Below, one piece after another: positions 44,330 to 56,449 of a DNA stretch of 64,000 nucleotides. Location of the stretch: assembly GCF_047511655.1 (NCBI RefSeq), contig NC_133402.1, positions 68,018,951 through 68,082,950 of the forward strand, written 5' to 3'. How positions within the stretch are numbered: the first letter of the stretch is position 1; every line of letters begins with the position of its first letter. Origin of the DNA: Castor canadensis. Its lineage: Eukaryota > Chordata > Mammalia > Rodentia > Castoridae. The translations under genes were made by a program, and so were the position numbers. Under the pieces are notes generated by a model, which was not told where the DNA came from, searched no databases, and saw only the letters and a program-made list of their open reading frames with translations.

Positions 44330-44830
44330 GAGTCACAGGATTTCTAAGATGTGACTGGTGAGAATACAACTGAGTGCAACCAGTCCGGAAAGGAATTTCA
44401 CATTGTTACCACATCTGAAGATGCACACCCTGTAGCCTAGCAATTCCCCTCCTAGGTCCAAGCGAAGCTGCTGGCCCACAGGACAGGACACGTGTGCAAG
44501 AAGGCTCACGCCAGCGCTGTTCACAACAGCAAAACCTAGAACATGTCACCACTCCGTGCACAGGAGCCTGGGTGATCAAACTGTGGTATGTCCACATAGC
44601 AGTGAAAACTAACGAACTGTGGGGGACGTGCTCACATAGACAGCTCCTAGCAATATGGCATTGTCCTGAAGAAAGGAATCCCTAGAGGATACTTTCAGCA
44701 TGATATTCCTTGTGAAAATAAAAGGAAGTAAAATAAAAGCTCACAGGAATAAACAGAGATATGAGTGATCCCGTATAGGAGAGAAAGTCATTTCCACCAC
44801 TAAAAAGATGGAGGGCTGGACTTTCCCATT
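44330..44830 (+). mobile_element. Old LINE-1 3' region
   Basis: 'gcctagcaattcccctcctaggtcca', 'gctgttcacaacagcaaaacc', 'gggtgatcaaactgtggtatgtccacatagcagtgaaa' follow the 3' end of ancient mammalian L1 in order. No open frame. Confidence 0.7.
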
Positions 44831-45544
44831 GCCTCTCGCTGAGAACTAAAACCCCTGGATATACACATATAAAATGTATACAGCAAGAGTCAGAGATGGA
44901 GACACCAAAGCACACTGGCCAGGGGTGTTGCGTGTCGTGTGTGTGTTGTATGCACAGACCCGATTTCATAGGCTTGAGCCACTGTGGTTTGAGAGTTTAT
45001 TCATTACGTCAGTGTAGACTAGCCTAGCCTGACTAATAGAGATGCTAAGAAAAATTCCACAAGGACGGAAACTCACATGGTGACGACTAGAACAGACTGT
45101 TCATCAGTAGCCAGAATTGGGAGAAGGAGCCAATGTTTCTGAAGCCCTTTGACTTGGATTGAGAAGTACAATTGGTGACCCGTGACTGTGCTGGCACTGG
45201 ACCCCAGCAAACCCGATGGCTGAAAAGAAGGTAGCAAGATGCTCGTCGCCGCCCCACTGTCTGCCCTGGCTCAGAAACACAAGGACAGTGCCAGCCAGAA
45301 ACGGGCAGCAGGTCCTGTCGTCCTCCAACGCAGCTCTCAAGCCTGCCTCTGCTCAGGGACGCTCTTCCTCCACTCCATCCATCCTCACTAAGTCATCTAC
45401 TGAACACCCCCATGGTGACCTTCCCACGTCCTTCACCTTCCTCAGTGCCCTGCTCTGAGTATGGAACTTTCACTTCTGTCCCTACGCTAGTACAGGTTCA
45501 TTTGTAGAGTGATACGGAATGGTGTGGGCACACCGACATTCAGC
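44831..45544. other. Intergenic, nothing recognised
   Basis: No gene or clear repeat family. Confidence 0.5.
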
Positions 45545-45830
45545 ATAGTGGCGGGGTTCTCCAGAGAATCACAGCAATAGAAGGCACACAGATGTAAGTG
45601 GGCACGATTTTATGGAATGTGCTTATGCAACCCTGGAGACCCAGGGTCTCCAGGCATCACAACCAATGAGGAACAGCTTCAGAAGGATTCACTGCACTGG
45701 CTGATTTTCTGTCACCTTGCCTTGGCTCAGGGTTGCCCAGGGAGCTGGAAATCCCTTGTTTTCAGGTGTGCCTGTCTTTCTGGAAGAACCCTGCATTCGA
45801 ACTGGTGAGTCCCCCTGAGCAGACGGCCCT
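45545..45830 (-). mobile_element. LTR-type repeat relic
   Basis: Starts 'ggggttctccagagaatcacagcaatag' and contains 'tggagacccagggtctccagg', in the order of a common ancient mammalian LTR-like repeat in antisense. The same family as 47070-47466; exact name not recalled. No viral open frame. Confidence 0.5.
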
Positions 45831-46607
45831 CTCCCGCCGAGCAAGAAGTCCTCTCTGTCTGAGCCATCCATCTTCCCCTGCTCTGGGTTCAGTGTTCTGG
45901 GTTCAGTGAACACTGACTGGGCATCACACCCCAACCCACAACCCTGAGGCCCTCGGATTCAGACTGAATTCACCCTGGGGTGCTGCTGCTCCAGCTCACA
46001 GACAGCATATATGAGGAGCTCAGCCCCCATAGTCACAGGGGTCAGTCCCCATAACAGGCTATGGATTAAAATCTATGCATGAGGCCTCTCTTACGCCATG
46101 TGTGACTCTATTCTGATTGCTTATGGTGATAACAGAATACAAATCATTGCTTTGTTCTGAAATTGATTATCACAAAGTGACCGAACCTGTTCTTGGTAAA
46201 TACTAGATAAAGTCCCACGTTCCTCAGACAATAAAAAGCAGTGCTCACTTGCTCCTTAATCCACTGATATTATTCAGAATTCGTTCCTCCAGGGCAAAGG
46301 ACAATAATCTCAAAACACTTTAATATACACAGGGCAAATTGTCTTTTCAAATCAGCAAGATGAAGAATGCTAAAAACTAATGGCTAACAAGAAAAACATA
46401 AAATGACAGTTTATGTTATTAAACAAATTACTGAAATTATCAGGAGACTTTAGCCATTCCTTCCGCTTGACCTTTCTGGTAAGGGATATGGGGTTGGTGG
46501 TTGCTATACGTGTGACTGCTGGTTTGATTTCCAAAGACTAGCAACCTACAAAGAAGTCATACTTTTTCAACTTTTAAATCTAGCTATTTTGTTAAACAAT
46601 TGGGGTG
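45831..46607. other. Intergenic, nothing recognised
   Basis: Contains a small direct repeat 'ctctgggttcagtg/ttctgggttcagtg' near 45881-45908. No gene seen. Confidence 0.5.
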
Positions 46608-46823
46608 GGGAGGCAGGTGTCAGTGGCTCACGCCTGTAATCTTAGCTACTCAGGAGGCAGAGATCAGGAGGATCACAGTTCGAAGCCAGCCAAGGGGAAA
46701 ATAGTTTGCGAGACCATATCTCAAAAAAAAAAAAATCACAAAACAGGGCTGGTGGGGTGGCTTAAGGTGTAGGTGCTGAGTTCAAGCCCCAGTACTGCAA
46801 CAAAAAAAAAAAAAGAAGAAGAA
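46608..46823 (+). mobile_element. Composite B1-ID SINE
   Basis: 'gtcagtggctcacgcctgtaatcttagctactcaggagg...gagaccatatctc', A-run, 'gggctggtggggtggcttaaggtgtagg...gttcaagccccag', A-tail. Confidence 0.9.
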
Positions 46824-46829
46824 GAAGAA

Positions 46830-46893
46830 TGGGGGGTGCCGGTGTTTGAACTTGGGGTCTTGTGCTAGCTTATTAGGCAGGTGCTCTACAAAC
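46830..46893 (-). mobile_element. ID-like SINE fragment
   Basis: 'ggtgtttgaacttggggtcttgtgctagcttattaggcaggtgctctac', tail to tail with the preceding SINE. Confidence 0.75.
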
Positions 46894-47069
46894 ATTAAAG
46901 AATTCTTAGTAGAGGAAATGAGGTAACAACTTACATTCCTAAGTGCTATAAATAGCACTTGATATCATATTGATTGAAATTGGTTTTTTAAGCCAAATGC
47001 AACACAAAATGAAATCAATTTCCTTCAGTTCTGCCATTGAAGGAATCAAGATTGCAATAGTCAGCAATC

Positions 47070-47466
47070 AGTAAATCAATCCTAAATCAATAGGATGTCT
47101 GTAAGATGGAGAGACTTATTTTAAGGAATTGCTTCACACAATCGAAGAGGCTCCAAGTCCAAAATCTGCAGAATAAGCCAACAGTCTGGGGACCCAGGGG
47201 AGAACTGATACAGCAATTCAACTCCAGAGGCAGCGGGCTAGAAAGATCCCCTCTTCTTTGGGGAAGGGTAGTCTTTTTTTTAAAGGCCTTCACTGGATTG
47301 TGTGAGAGCCACCCACATATGAAGAGTAATCTGTTTTTCACAAAATCCACTGACTTAAATACAAATCTCATCTAAGGAGGTCCTCCACAGCAACACACTC
47401 AGAGTTGACCAAACTTCTGGGTCCCATGGCTTAGCCAAGGTGACACATCAAGGTAACCATCACAGA
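47070..47466 (-). mobile_element. LTR-type repeat relic
   Basis: Clear ordered match to an ancient mammalian LTR-like repeat in antisense: 'caataggatgtctgtaagatgg', 'caagtccaaaatctgcagaataagcc', 'aaatccactgacttaaata', ending 'ggtaaccatcaca'. Probably ERVL/MaLR-related. Non-coding and diverged. Confidence 0.65.
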
Positions 47467-48594
47467 TATTCTCAGTGGAGTTCACAAAACATACGGAGCT
47501 ATGATAGAATATTACAGGAAACATTTCCAACAAGAAAAAACAAACTAACACTGGATAGAACAGGATTGATTCTTTAGTGTAGGTACGTACAAAAAAATTG
47601 GGTTTTTGCAAATGAACATTCTAGATAAAATACAGAGAGAAGAATGACAAAATTCATCCTTTCTCATTCTTCCTGATGCCTCAATAGGAGCTAGGTTTTT
47701 GTCTCCTGAGTTTTCAGCACTGTGAGAACTGACCTTCCACCATTTCTAAACCTTACTAAGAGGTTAGAAAGATGGTCGTGCCAATAATTTGTCAAGCTTG
47801 TCTACCAGTTTGTAGTAAATTCTTTTCATATTTGAATCTCAAGGGGAAAATATTGACTATATAAAAATATCACAAACCTTCTCAGTGCTACTGAAAGTGG
47901 AATCTTGTTTCTATGGTAGCATTTCAAGGACTGAATGACTGTTGAACAGAAGCCAAAATCAGCCCTCCCACATCACAGACACACAACTAGAATCCTGAAT
48001 GTCTTGCTGGTGCTTGGTAGCTGTATCTGAGCTGCCCTTTCCCAGTATATTCTTCACAAATGTTCTCTTTAAAAGGAAAGAGTTTTAAAAATGTACCAGT
48101 GGATTGTAACCACACTCCATATGCTCCATGTGTGACATCCAAGTCTTCAGAGCAGTCAGTCAGGAATGGCACAGACCCCTGTTGTGAGTGTGGTGCTACT
48201 TTCAAGTCCCCAGCAGGAGAAGGCCGGGATTTTCTCCCCCACTGTCCAGCTGGTCCGTATCAGGCAGCCTGAGTAATGACAGGTACCTGCTCAAGCCAAG
48301 GGCCTTCTGCCTCCCCGGCTCCTTCCCCACCCATGACGTCCCATTAGTGGAATTCCAGCCACCACTTTCAGTCTTGGGTGGATTCTCACTGACTTACTTT
48401 GCTCTGGCTTTCTTCTTCCTCTCCTCCTCTCCTAGCTTTAAGGTCTTTGTTTTCATTTTCTTTTTGAGGTATTTCTCTGTAACTGTTTTTATCATTGTAA
48501 ACTATTTGATAGTCATTGTTTCTTTTGCTGTTTTAAATTTCCTTTCATAACCTTCAATCTCCTTTACTTTTTAGAAACTATTTTCATTAGTGTA
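47467..48594. other. Intergenic, nothing recognised
   Basis: No gene or clear repeat family; T/C-rich toward 48400-48590. Confidence 0.5.
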
Positions 48595-49480
48595 AATTAA
48601 TTTTACAAAGAGGTTTCATTGTGATATTTACATACATACAAATACACTTGGATCAAATTCACCCTGTCCTGTACTACTCTTTCTTAAATCCCTTATACTC
48701 CAAACTCTTACATGACTAACTTTTTTTTAGGGTAAATCTTTTTTTATAATGATTTCATTTTATTTCTTTAATTATTTATACATTTATTCATATGTGTATA
48801 CATTGTTTGGTCCACCTGTCCCCCCTGCTCCCACCCCCCTCAATTCCAGGCAGAACCTGTTCTGTCCTCTTGTTCTCCAATTTTGTTGAGGTGAAAACAT
48901 AGCGTTTTTGCTAGTTTGAGATAAGGATAGCTATGCAGAGAGATTCCTAGCATTGCTTGCATGCACTTGTGTATTGCAACCCATATTGGTTCATCTCTGC
49001 CAGATCTCTCCACTACTTCCTGGTCCCTTTCCCATAGTGGCCTCTGCTAATTTAAGATTACTGTATTCGCTCCTCTACAGTGAGCACATCAAACACTTTC
49101 AAGTTTTAGGTTTCCTTTCCTTTCCCTCTTCCTCCCGTGCATGTTCTCCCCTTAGCGTGTGCCCCATGTCCAATAATATTACTGCATTTTTTTAAGTCTA
49201 AAGTCCACATATGAGGGAGAACATGAGATTTTTGCCTTCTGAGCCTGGCTAACTTCGCTTAAGTTGATGTTCTCCAGTTCCATCCATTTACTTGCGAATG
49301 ATAAGATTTCATTCTTCTATCATGGCTGAGTAAAATTCCATTGTGTATAAATACCACATTTTATTAACCCATTCGTCCGTAGTGGGGCATCTTGGCTGTT
49401 TCCAAAGCTTGGCTATTGTGAATAGCGCTGCAGTAAACGTGGGTGTTTGGGTGTGTTCAGAGTGACTAGGGCATGACTAA
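48595..49480 (-). mobile_element. LINE-1 3' region, antisense
   Basis: Reads as antisense L1 3' end: 'gaacatgagatttttgccttctgagcctggctaac', 'ttctccagttccatccattta', 'taaaattccattgtgtataaataccacattttattaaccc', 'ggctattgtgaatagcgctgcagtaaacg'. Non-coding here. The first 130 bp may be a separate L1 end. Confidence 0.85.
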
Positions 49481-49739
49481 CTTTGATGATAACTTTTATC
49501 TCTTTTACTATTATCTTTTTCATCTCTGATTCCTTATGTCTTTATTTTAAATCACCTAGTTTATTTATAATTTCGGCTCTCAATCTTTCCTCTGTGCTGA
49601 GATCTTTGATTATCAGTGTAGATATCAGTCCCTTTAATTTTTTCCCCCATCTGAAGTAGCTGCCATAACCTCCCCATCACATTCTACAGTAACAGGCAGG
49701 AGCCCTTCCGTGGTGAACCTCACCCAAAGTCACTGAGCA

Positions 49740-50215
49740 GAACACAGGGTAGGGGTGGCATGTGCTCACTCATATGACCAAAAGCATCCATGCAGACCAA
49801 ATTAAAATTCCAAACCTTCCTCAGAATCATCATAAGAAGGGGACTAAGGTAGAAAGAAGAAAAATAGAGGAGGTGAACCAATTTGGGTTATAATACATTG
49901 TGACATGGAAATGTCACAATGAAACACCCTGTATAGCTATCTTAAACAAACATAAATGTCACTGTTTTTCTTTTACAAAAATGGAGAACAGGAGGGCAGA
50001 ACAGGTCCTGACTGGGGTGAACATGGTGTGAATACTGTGCACATGTGTGTAAATGGGAAAATGAGACCTGTTGAGACTATTCCAGGAATGGGGGAGGGAG
50101 GATGAAGGAGAATAGGGTGGAGGGAGGGAATTCAGTAGGATATATTTGTTATTGCAAGAACTTTTGTAAATGCCACAATGTACCCCCAACACCACAACAA
50201 TAAATAAAATAAACC
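49740..50215 (+). mobile_element. LINE-1 3' end
   Basis: Begins with 'tgtgctcactcatatga', then 'gaacaggagggcagaacaggtcctg', 'actattccaggaatgggggagg', a G-rich purine tract and 'aagaacttttgtaaatgccacaatgtaccccc', ending with an A-rich tail. The most complete copy of the 3' UTR in the window. Confidence 0.8.
49896..49921. repeat. 11-bp inverted repeat inside the L1 3' UTR
   Basis: Arms cattgtgacat (49896-49906) and atgtcacaatg (49911-49921) are exact complements; loop ggaa. Confidence 0.95.
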
Positions 50216-51134
50216 CTTCCTCAGGACCCCGCTCTGCACTCAATTGCTGGACGGGTTCTGACAGTGCCACCTCCAGGCTGACAAAAGTTGACAAACTGTC
50301 AGCCTGGAGCATCCTCCTCCAAGCCCCTCAGCCCACAGCAGCGCCTCTCTGTCCTCAGTAGGTCCTGCCTAGGACCAGGATTCACTTTGACTGGCTCTAC
50401 AACCTGTGTCTCTTCTTGAGGCCTGAGGGAGTTTGTCAGCTGACCTGTGGTTCTTAACTATTGTTTATTAACTGTTGTTAACTGAGCTGCACCAAGTATC
50501 TACTCCCAGAGCTGAGGATGGGCCACCCAAAGGACCTTAAAGACAACAAAGGAGGGAAATCCCCCAAATGAGACAAAGAGGGAGGGAGAGCAGCCAAAAG
50601 ACAACTGTTCCTACTGCATCTAACCTCCCCTGACTTTTATCATTGTTAAAATTTCTGAAGGCTGTCTGACCTCACTATAGCCAAAAGAACCTGTATTACA
50701 TCAGGGCACGTGAGGCACCTGGTTTCTGCCCTATTTCTCAGCTGCTGCATCTCCAGCTCCCCATGGTGTGTGCTCTAGCCTTCCTGCAGACAATTCTCCA
50801 CAAACAAATAGTTTCCAGAACCACAAATTTCACCCAAAGAGCTTCAGTGTTAAGCTCAGTGCCATACAGTAGACTCTTGACATGTCACACCTTCAGGTTT
50901 CAAATAACCAAACACTGAAAGCAGAGTGCATAGGAGCCGTGAAGGGGGATACACGAGTCCATCCGTGGGGAGAAGCTTCCTGTGTGACACCCCTGACCCA
51001 ACCCAGACCCAACCATGTGAATGAACAGCAAGCACCAAGATAAGGCCGACCGTGACCTTCACGTCCAGCATACTGCCGGAGTGTGCAGCTCAGAGGGAGG
51101 ACTCCTCAGTGACCACGGTACTACCATCTCCTCA
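50216..51134. other. Intergenic, nothing else recognised
   Basis: Apart from the hairpin above, no gene or repeat family is recognised. Confidence 0.5.
50271..50309. repeat. Perfect 13-bp inverted repeat, 13-nt loop
   Basis: Arms ctccaggctgaca (50271-50283) and tgtcagcctggag (50297-50309) are exact complements; loop aaagttgacaaac. Confidence 0.97.
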
Positions 51135-51595
51135 ATTTTGTTTTATTTTTGAATTAGCATACATTAATAATATGAGGAGAGTGTAACATGATAATTTCAC
51201 AACGTACTTTGAACAAGTTCACCCCCTCTGTTATATTTCCGCTCCTCCCTCCTCCCCCCAATTTCTGTTGGGTGGGTTTCATATGTGAATATGTAGTGTA
51301 GTTCTTCTATCCTCTTCACCCTCAGTAACCTTTCTTTTCTCCTTCTGCTGGAGAAAACCTCCCCCTAGACAGTCTCCCTTTGACGTTCATGCCCTATTAT
51401 TAGTATTATGGACGTCATCGTCACCACCATCGCCATTATTTTAGGACTAGGTTCCACAAATGAAACCAGAACATGTGATATTTGATCCTTTGATCTTGGC
51501 TCAGCTCACCCAACATGATGATCTCCACTTCTATCCACCTTCCTGTAATACATTTCTGCCTTATAATTAACTCTTTTCATTTTGTAAATCTCAGG
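51135..51595 (-). mobile_element. LINE-1 3' region, antisense
   Basis: 'ttgaattagcatacattaataatatg', C/T-rich tract, 'gggtttcatatgtgaatatg', 'gaaaccagaacatgtgatatttgatcctttgatcttggctcagctcaccc' follow antisense L1 3' sequence; diverged. Confidence 0.6.
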
Positions 51596-53185
51596 GACGA
51601 GAACAGTGGCAGCAAGATGGCAGGGTGACAGGTTCCCTTCCAGTCACTGTCTGCACACACAGAACACCGTGTGCTGATTTCACGTTTATTTACTCAACAC
51701 ACCCAAGAATAAAACCAATCATGGGGGCAGTGGGGAGAGAATCTGTGCCTAAATGGTAATGAACTCATCCTTCCTGTTTTTCTGGAATCTTTTCCTGGTG
51801 TTTCATGGATGGTTCTGCTGCTTGGATATCTGTGTGAAGAATCATATCAAGAGTAACTGGCCAAACCATTGTGCAATTGCATCTTGACTTATTGCCTTTC
51901 ACAAATACATAAATTCCAAACCCACGGTTCAGCACTAAAGCCAAAAACATGCCACATCTACGTGACATAAACGAGCTCAACCTTGAAATGCAGCCTACCA
52001 AATGGAACCCATTCCTTGCCAAAAGCTTTGTGGGCATCTGTCACCTTTCTCTCCTTTTGAGCAGCAGCAGTGGCTCTGGTCCACGTCTTTCCCACCGGTC
52101 TTCCTCCAAATTTACACAACAGGCTTCCACCTCAAGCCCAGGCAGCCCCACCTTCCTTCCTCTACAGGGTTCTCTGGTTCACCCTATTACAATTATTTTT
52201 ACCACTGATAAGACATTCCTTTAATAATGGAATTAACATGTCCATTTCAGGGTGGTCCACATCTCCTCTACTGGTATCCTATCATTTTTAACTACTTTAG
52301 TTTTAAATTGTCTGAGATTTTTTAAGCAATATATCCAGATGGTAGGTTGTTTTGTTTTGTTTCCTTTCAGATAAAAAGGATATAGTGTGAAAAGTGCACT
52401 TTCTCCCAAAGTCAGTCCCCAACTCCTTCCTTAGAGTTAAGTCCATTTCCTGAGACCTGCTTCTTGGAAGTTTATTCAGAGAGAGAGCGACGGTAAGAGC
52501 ACCTGCCTAGCAAGCATGAGGCCCTGTATTCAAACCTCAGTGACACTAAAAAGAAAACAAAACAAACAGAGAGAGACACAGAATGACAGAGATGAAAGAG
52601 ACAGGTCTAATGTGAACTCAGGGGACTTTCCATTCACATAGCTTTTTTTTTTTCAATCTCTACATTCATCTGAGCTCTGAGGAATCCCTTCTTCCTCCTA
52701 TAGGACTTCTCGGGCAGAGGCTATCACTTCATTGGAAATTTCAATTAAACACACTTTTTGATCTAAAACTCCTACTTGTATCCAACTTAAATTTCATCTC
52801 TTCTCCCCAGTAAGATCTGTGCTGTCTTCCAGGACTTGGCATTGGGCAGAGCCTTCCCCACTGCTTCGCTGGGCAGTGGGGAAGGAGAGATCTGGATTCA
52901 TCTCTGGATCAAGCGTTACAGACTGAGAGTTGGGGCAGGTGGACGGGAGAAGCAGAAAGCTCTGACATTATTGGTCACTTGGGCATATTAGGTGGCTTCT
53001 CTTGTCCTGTCTGGTTCCATGTAGCTCCACCTGCTCCCCAGAGCTTCTGCTTAGGGCAGGTCTCCCCGCAAATGGGATGGTTTTCTTGGGGTGGTGTTCA
53101 GCTTCGTCACGCCTTCTCCTCCTACTGAGAGGCACCTTAGAAAGAGCTGCTGTGTCTACGTTCTGCCCACTGAGGACTAGGATGC
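51596..53185. other. Intergenic with one SINE
   Basis: No gene recognised. The ID-like SINE at 52478-52560 is listed separately. Confidence 0.5.
52478..52560 (+). mobile_element. ID-like SINE (5' damaged)
   Basis: 'ggtaagagcacctgcctagcaagcatgaggccctgtattcaaacctcag' with A-rich tail. Confidence 0.75.
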
Positions 53186-53795
53186 TGTTAGGAGCTCAGT
53201 TGCATCCTCCCAAAATGCTATACTAAAGCTCAGATGTGACTGTTTTAAAGGTAGGAAATTTAAGGAGGTGATTAAGCTAAAGTGAAACTGTTTGGCTGAG
53301 CCCCAATTCAATATGGCTATTGTGCTTTTAAAAGAGGAAATGTGGCTCAGGCACAGGTGGCTCCTACCTGTAATCCCAGCTACTCAGGGGGCAGAGATCA
53401 GGAGGATCGCAGTTCAAAGCCAGCCAGGGTAAGTAGTTCTTGAGACCATATCTCAAAAAAAAAACAAATCCATCACAAAAAAGGACTGGTAGACTGGCTC
53501 AAGTGCTAAAGTGCCTTCCTAGCAAGCATGAAGCCCTGAGTTCAAAGCCCAGTGCTGCCAAAAAATAAATAAAAAGGTAAAAGAGGAAATTTGGCCACAC
53601 AGTTGTGAACACTCAGAGAAGGGCCCTGTGAAGACACAGTAGGAAGGTGGCCTTCAGCAAGCCATGGACAGAGGCCTCAGGAGAAACTAAACCTGTTGAC
53701 AACATAGTGTTGAACGTCTAGCTTTCAGAACTGTCAGGAAATAGATGTCTGATGTTTAAGCCACCTATCTGTGGCAGCTCAAGCAAACGAATGCA
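53186..53795 (+). mobile_element. MLT1-like (ERVL-MaLR) LTR, split by a SINE
   Basis: Starts 'tgttaggagctcagttgcatcc', then 'aaggaggtgattaagct', 'gctttt...agagg', resumes after the SINE with 'gaagacacagtaggaaggtgg', 'tttcagaactgtcaggaaatag' and ends 'tgtttaagccacctatctgtggcagc'. This is the MLT1A order. Solo LTR, non-coding. Confidence 0.75.
53342..53578 (+). mobile_element. Composite B1-ID SINE nested in the LTR
   Basis: 'aggcacaggtggctcctacctgtaatcccagctactcaggggg', then 'ggactggtagactggctcaagtgctaaagtgccttcctagcaag'. Flanked by the direct repeat aaaagaggaaat at 53330-53341 and 53579-53590, the target-site duplication. Confidence 0.95.
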
Positions 53796-54574
53796 GTCCC
53801 CAGCTTGGGGACAGAAGCTGCCTGCACAACCACACACCCATATGCGCTCTCGCTCTCTCTCTCTCCCCCTCCCTCTCTCCTACATGTGGAGATCTAGTAC
53901 CCTGAATATTCATCTTCCACTTTCCAAAGATCAAGGGGAGCTGCGGATAAGACAGCCCCCTTGTCTTCCCATATAAAAAGGCTCTCCATCCTTTCTCACC
54001 GGTCTGCAGTGGGTGACCCCTGCCAGCCCCCTATTTGCAGAAATCTCCTGATGAGGACATTCCCCCTCCCCCATTCACATCTCCTCCCATCCCTGTAGCA
54101 CTTGTCACACTCTCCCAAGAAGCAATCTCCACCCCAGTGGGACCAGCAATCCTCACTCCACCCACGGTGAGACTCCAGATGGAAACTTATCCAACCCAGT
54201 AAGGAGATGCCAGTCCTGCTCCCTTGCTACAGCCTGGGAGACAGAACCCTCGTCACTGGGGTGGCATTGGTTCAGAACCTTACGGCGAGTCCAAGGGGAA
54301 GTGTCTGACCTTAATTGTTGGGCGGCTCTGATTAAGCACATGGGAACTGAACACCTTTGAGTTCTCAAAGTTGAGTGTGATTCACCAATTCAGGAGCAAC
54401 AGGAAAAGCCCACCTGCTGTACATACATGTCAGAGGGGCAAAGGAAATGCAGTTGATCTGTCTGTAACTGACCTGGTCCTCAAGCCAACCCTCTGTTATA
54501 GGTAATGGAACCCAATCCACTGTCAGATCTATGCAATTAGAAATTGTGTCCAGTGTTTAATTTCAAGGTTCATT
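53796..54574. other. Intergenic, nothing recognised
   Basis: Contains a short CT-repeat near 53848-53880. No gene seen. Confidence 0.5.
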
Positions 54575-54663
54575 CAGGCTGGGGATGTAACTCAGTGGTA
54601 GATTGCTCACTAGCATGTGTGAGACCGTGGGTTCCATCCCCAGCACCACAAAGTACAAAAAAA
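54575..54663 (+). mobile_element. ID-like SINE
   Basis: 'caggctggggatgtaactcagtggtagattgctcactagcatg...gttccatccccagcaccac', A-tail. Confidence 0.85.
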
Positions 54664-54833
54664 GGCTATCCAGATAATGCTCTGTCTCTTGGGATAACTG
54701 CTCAGTTTTTGCTACAAGAAAACAATGTTCAAGTGCAATCAGTATTCATGCCATTTTGTGCACATGTCTCCCAGGAGTGGAATTTCTGCTATCAATAAAT
54801 GCCACAAAAGATGTAATGAACACTTAGAAATTG

Positions 54834-55103
54834 AGTCTTCCTCCAATATGTATCAGGGATCATTCCAGAACCCCCTGAAGACATCGCACTCTGTGGCAGA
54901 TGCTCACATCTCTTGAAGAAACGCACATCCTCCCACACACCTCACGTGCTCTCCGGGTTCCATTACCCAAGGTAATGACTGCATTGTCTAGGGCCTAATA
55001 ATAACTCTACATGTTCAGTACAGATACAGTTCTCTCTGGGTATTTCATTCTGGGGCTGCTGGAATCCACAGGTGCAGACTCCATGGGAGCAAGAGTCAAC
55101 CTC
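54834..55103 (+). mobile_element. Tigger-like DNA transposon relic
   Basis: Starts agtcttcctccaatatgtatcagg and ends gaatccacaggtgcagactccatgggagcaagagtcaac, imperfectly inverted ends. The interior 'catcctcccacacacc' and 'tacatgttcagtacagatac' follow the Tigger-derived family. Confidence 0.6.
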
Positions 55104-55610
55104 GTATTTATAAATAAATATTTGTGTGAGAGCTCACCGCCACTAGGCAGAGGTTCCTCAGTGAAGCAAACAGAACAGTGAGCCTCTGCTCTTGTGGGGT
55201 TACATTCTCATTGAAGGAAATGAACAAAAACACAGTAAATCAGCTGGTCAGGCGATACGTCAGAAGACTCCGACAGCTACAGAAGTAATGAGGAGGGTCT
55301 CAAAGAATGAGGTTAAGAGGCTGCCGTCTCTTTTTTTCATTCATAAACTATTTATTAAATATCTTGACATATGATACCATGTCTTGCACATGGCTCACCA
55401 CAGATGTGAGCCAAAGTGTCAGATGGACATATTTAAACATGTTAATAATCAAAGAAATTTCAGTTTACATGAAGTCATTATTTGAAAGACCGTGGAGATA
55501 ACTCTCAAACTCCTTTTCTAGCATTATTTTTACCCCAAATTATTTGCCATTCCCATACGACCCACGGCTGTCCGTATAGTGTCCAGTGTGGCTTAGCAGT
55601 TCTTTCTTCT
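55104..55610. other. Intergenic, nothing recognised
   Basis: AT-rich; no gene or repeat family seen. Confidence 0.5.
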
Positions 55611-55880
55611 ATTTTTTTTATCACCATCATATTACTGGGGGTACATCGTGATATGACAAAAGTGCTTACAGTATATCATAGCTGAATTTGCCCCTCTGTC
55701 ATTCTCCTTTTTTTCTCTCCCCCATTCCTGGAATAGTTTCAGCAGGCCTCATTTTTCCATTTCATACATGAGTACGTACATTTCCACCACCACACTCATC
55801 CTCCTTCACCCTTTCCTTCTATCCTCCCCGTCCCACTGGTGCCAGCCCCCAGACAGGACCTGTTTTACCTTCCTATCAGG
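55611..55880 (-). mobile_element. LINE-1 3' end, antisense
   Basis: 'atattactgggggtacatcgtgatatgacaaaagtgcttacagtatatcatagctgaatt', then 'attcctggaatagtttcag', then 'gacaggacctgttttacc': the 49740-50215 phrases in reverse. Confidence 0.75.
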
Positions 55881-56369
55881 AGGCACTATTTCAAATCAAC
55901 TGGTCAGGGAAGGCCTCGAGAAGGCACCATTCCAGCAAAGACCTGACAGACCTTTGGCAGTGTGGTCCTGCAGGTGACAAGGGAGGGCCGTTCCAAGCAG
56001 GGGGACCATCCAGCACAGAGGTTCTGAAATGAAACATCATGCCAGGTTCAAGGACAAGCAATGGCCACTGTGTCTGGGGCAGAGGGAACAAGAGGAACAG
56101 AGTAAGAAACACGACCCAAGTGATGCTCAGGCCAGGTCACCTCCGGCCATGGTGAGAATTTGGGCTTTTGTTCTCTGGTAAGGTGAAAGGACATGCTACC
56201 GGATGTGGCCTTTGTCTTAAGAGACTTATTCTGACTGTGCATTGTGAATAAACTTTGGGGGCAAGGATGGACTCGGGGAGATGGGAGGAGAGAGACTACA
56301 TGTGACAAACGGCAGTGGGGAGGTACAAAATGCAGTCAGAGCCAGCTGGATTCGTTCTCTTGTTTTGTT

Positions 56370-56449
56370 TCACTTTTGGTAGTACTGGGGTTTGAACTCA
56401 GGGCCTCATGCTTGCTAGGCAGGTGCTCTACCAGCATTCTACCAGCCCA
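56370..56449 (-). mobile_element. ID-like SINE
   Basis: 'ggtagtactggggtttgaactcagggcctcatgcttgctaggcaggtgctctacc', antisense tRNA-like unit. Confidence 0.9.

Noticed and set aside
48595-49480. Functional LINE-1 coding region
   Set aside because: Only 3' sequence is present; no reverse-transcriptase frame is intact.
50830-51110. Possible second Tigger-like transposon
   Set aside because: Only a short resemblance ('cagtagactcttgaca') with no matching inverted end.
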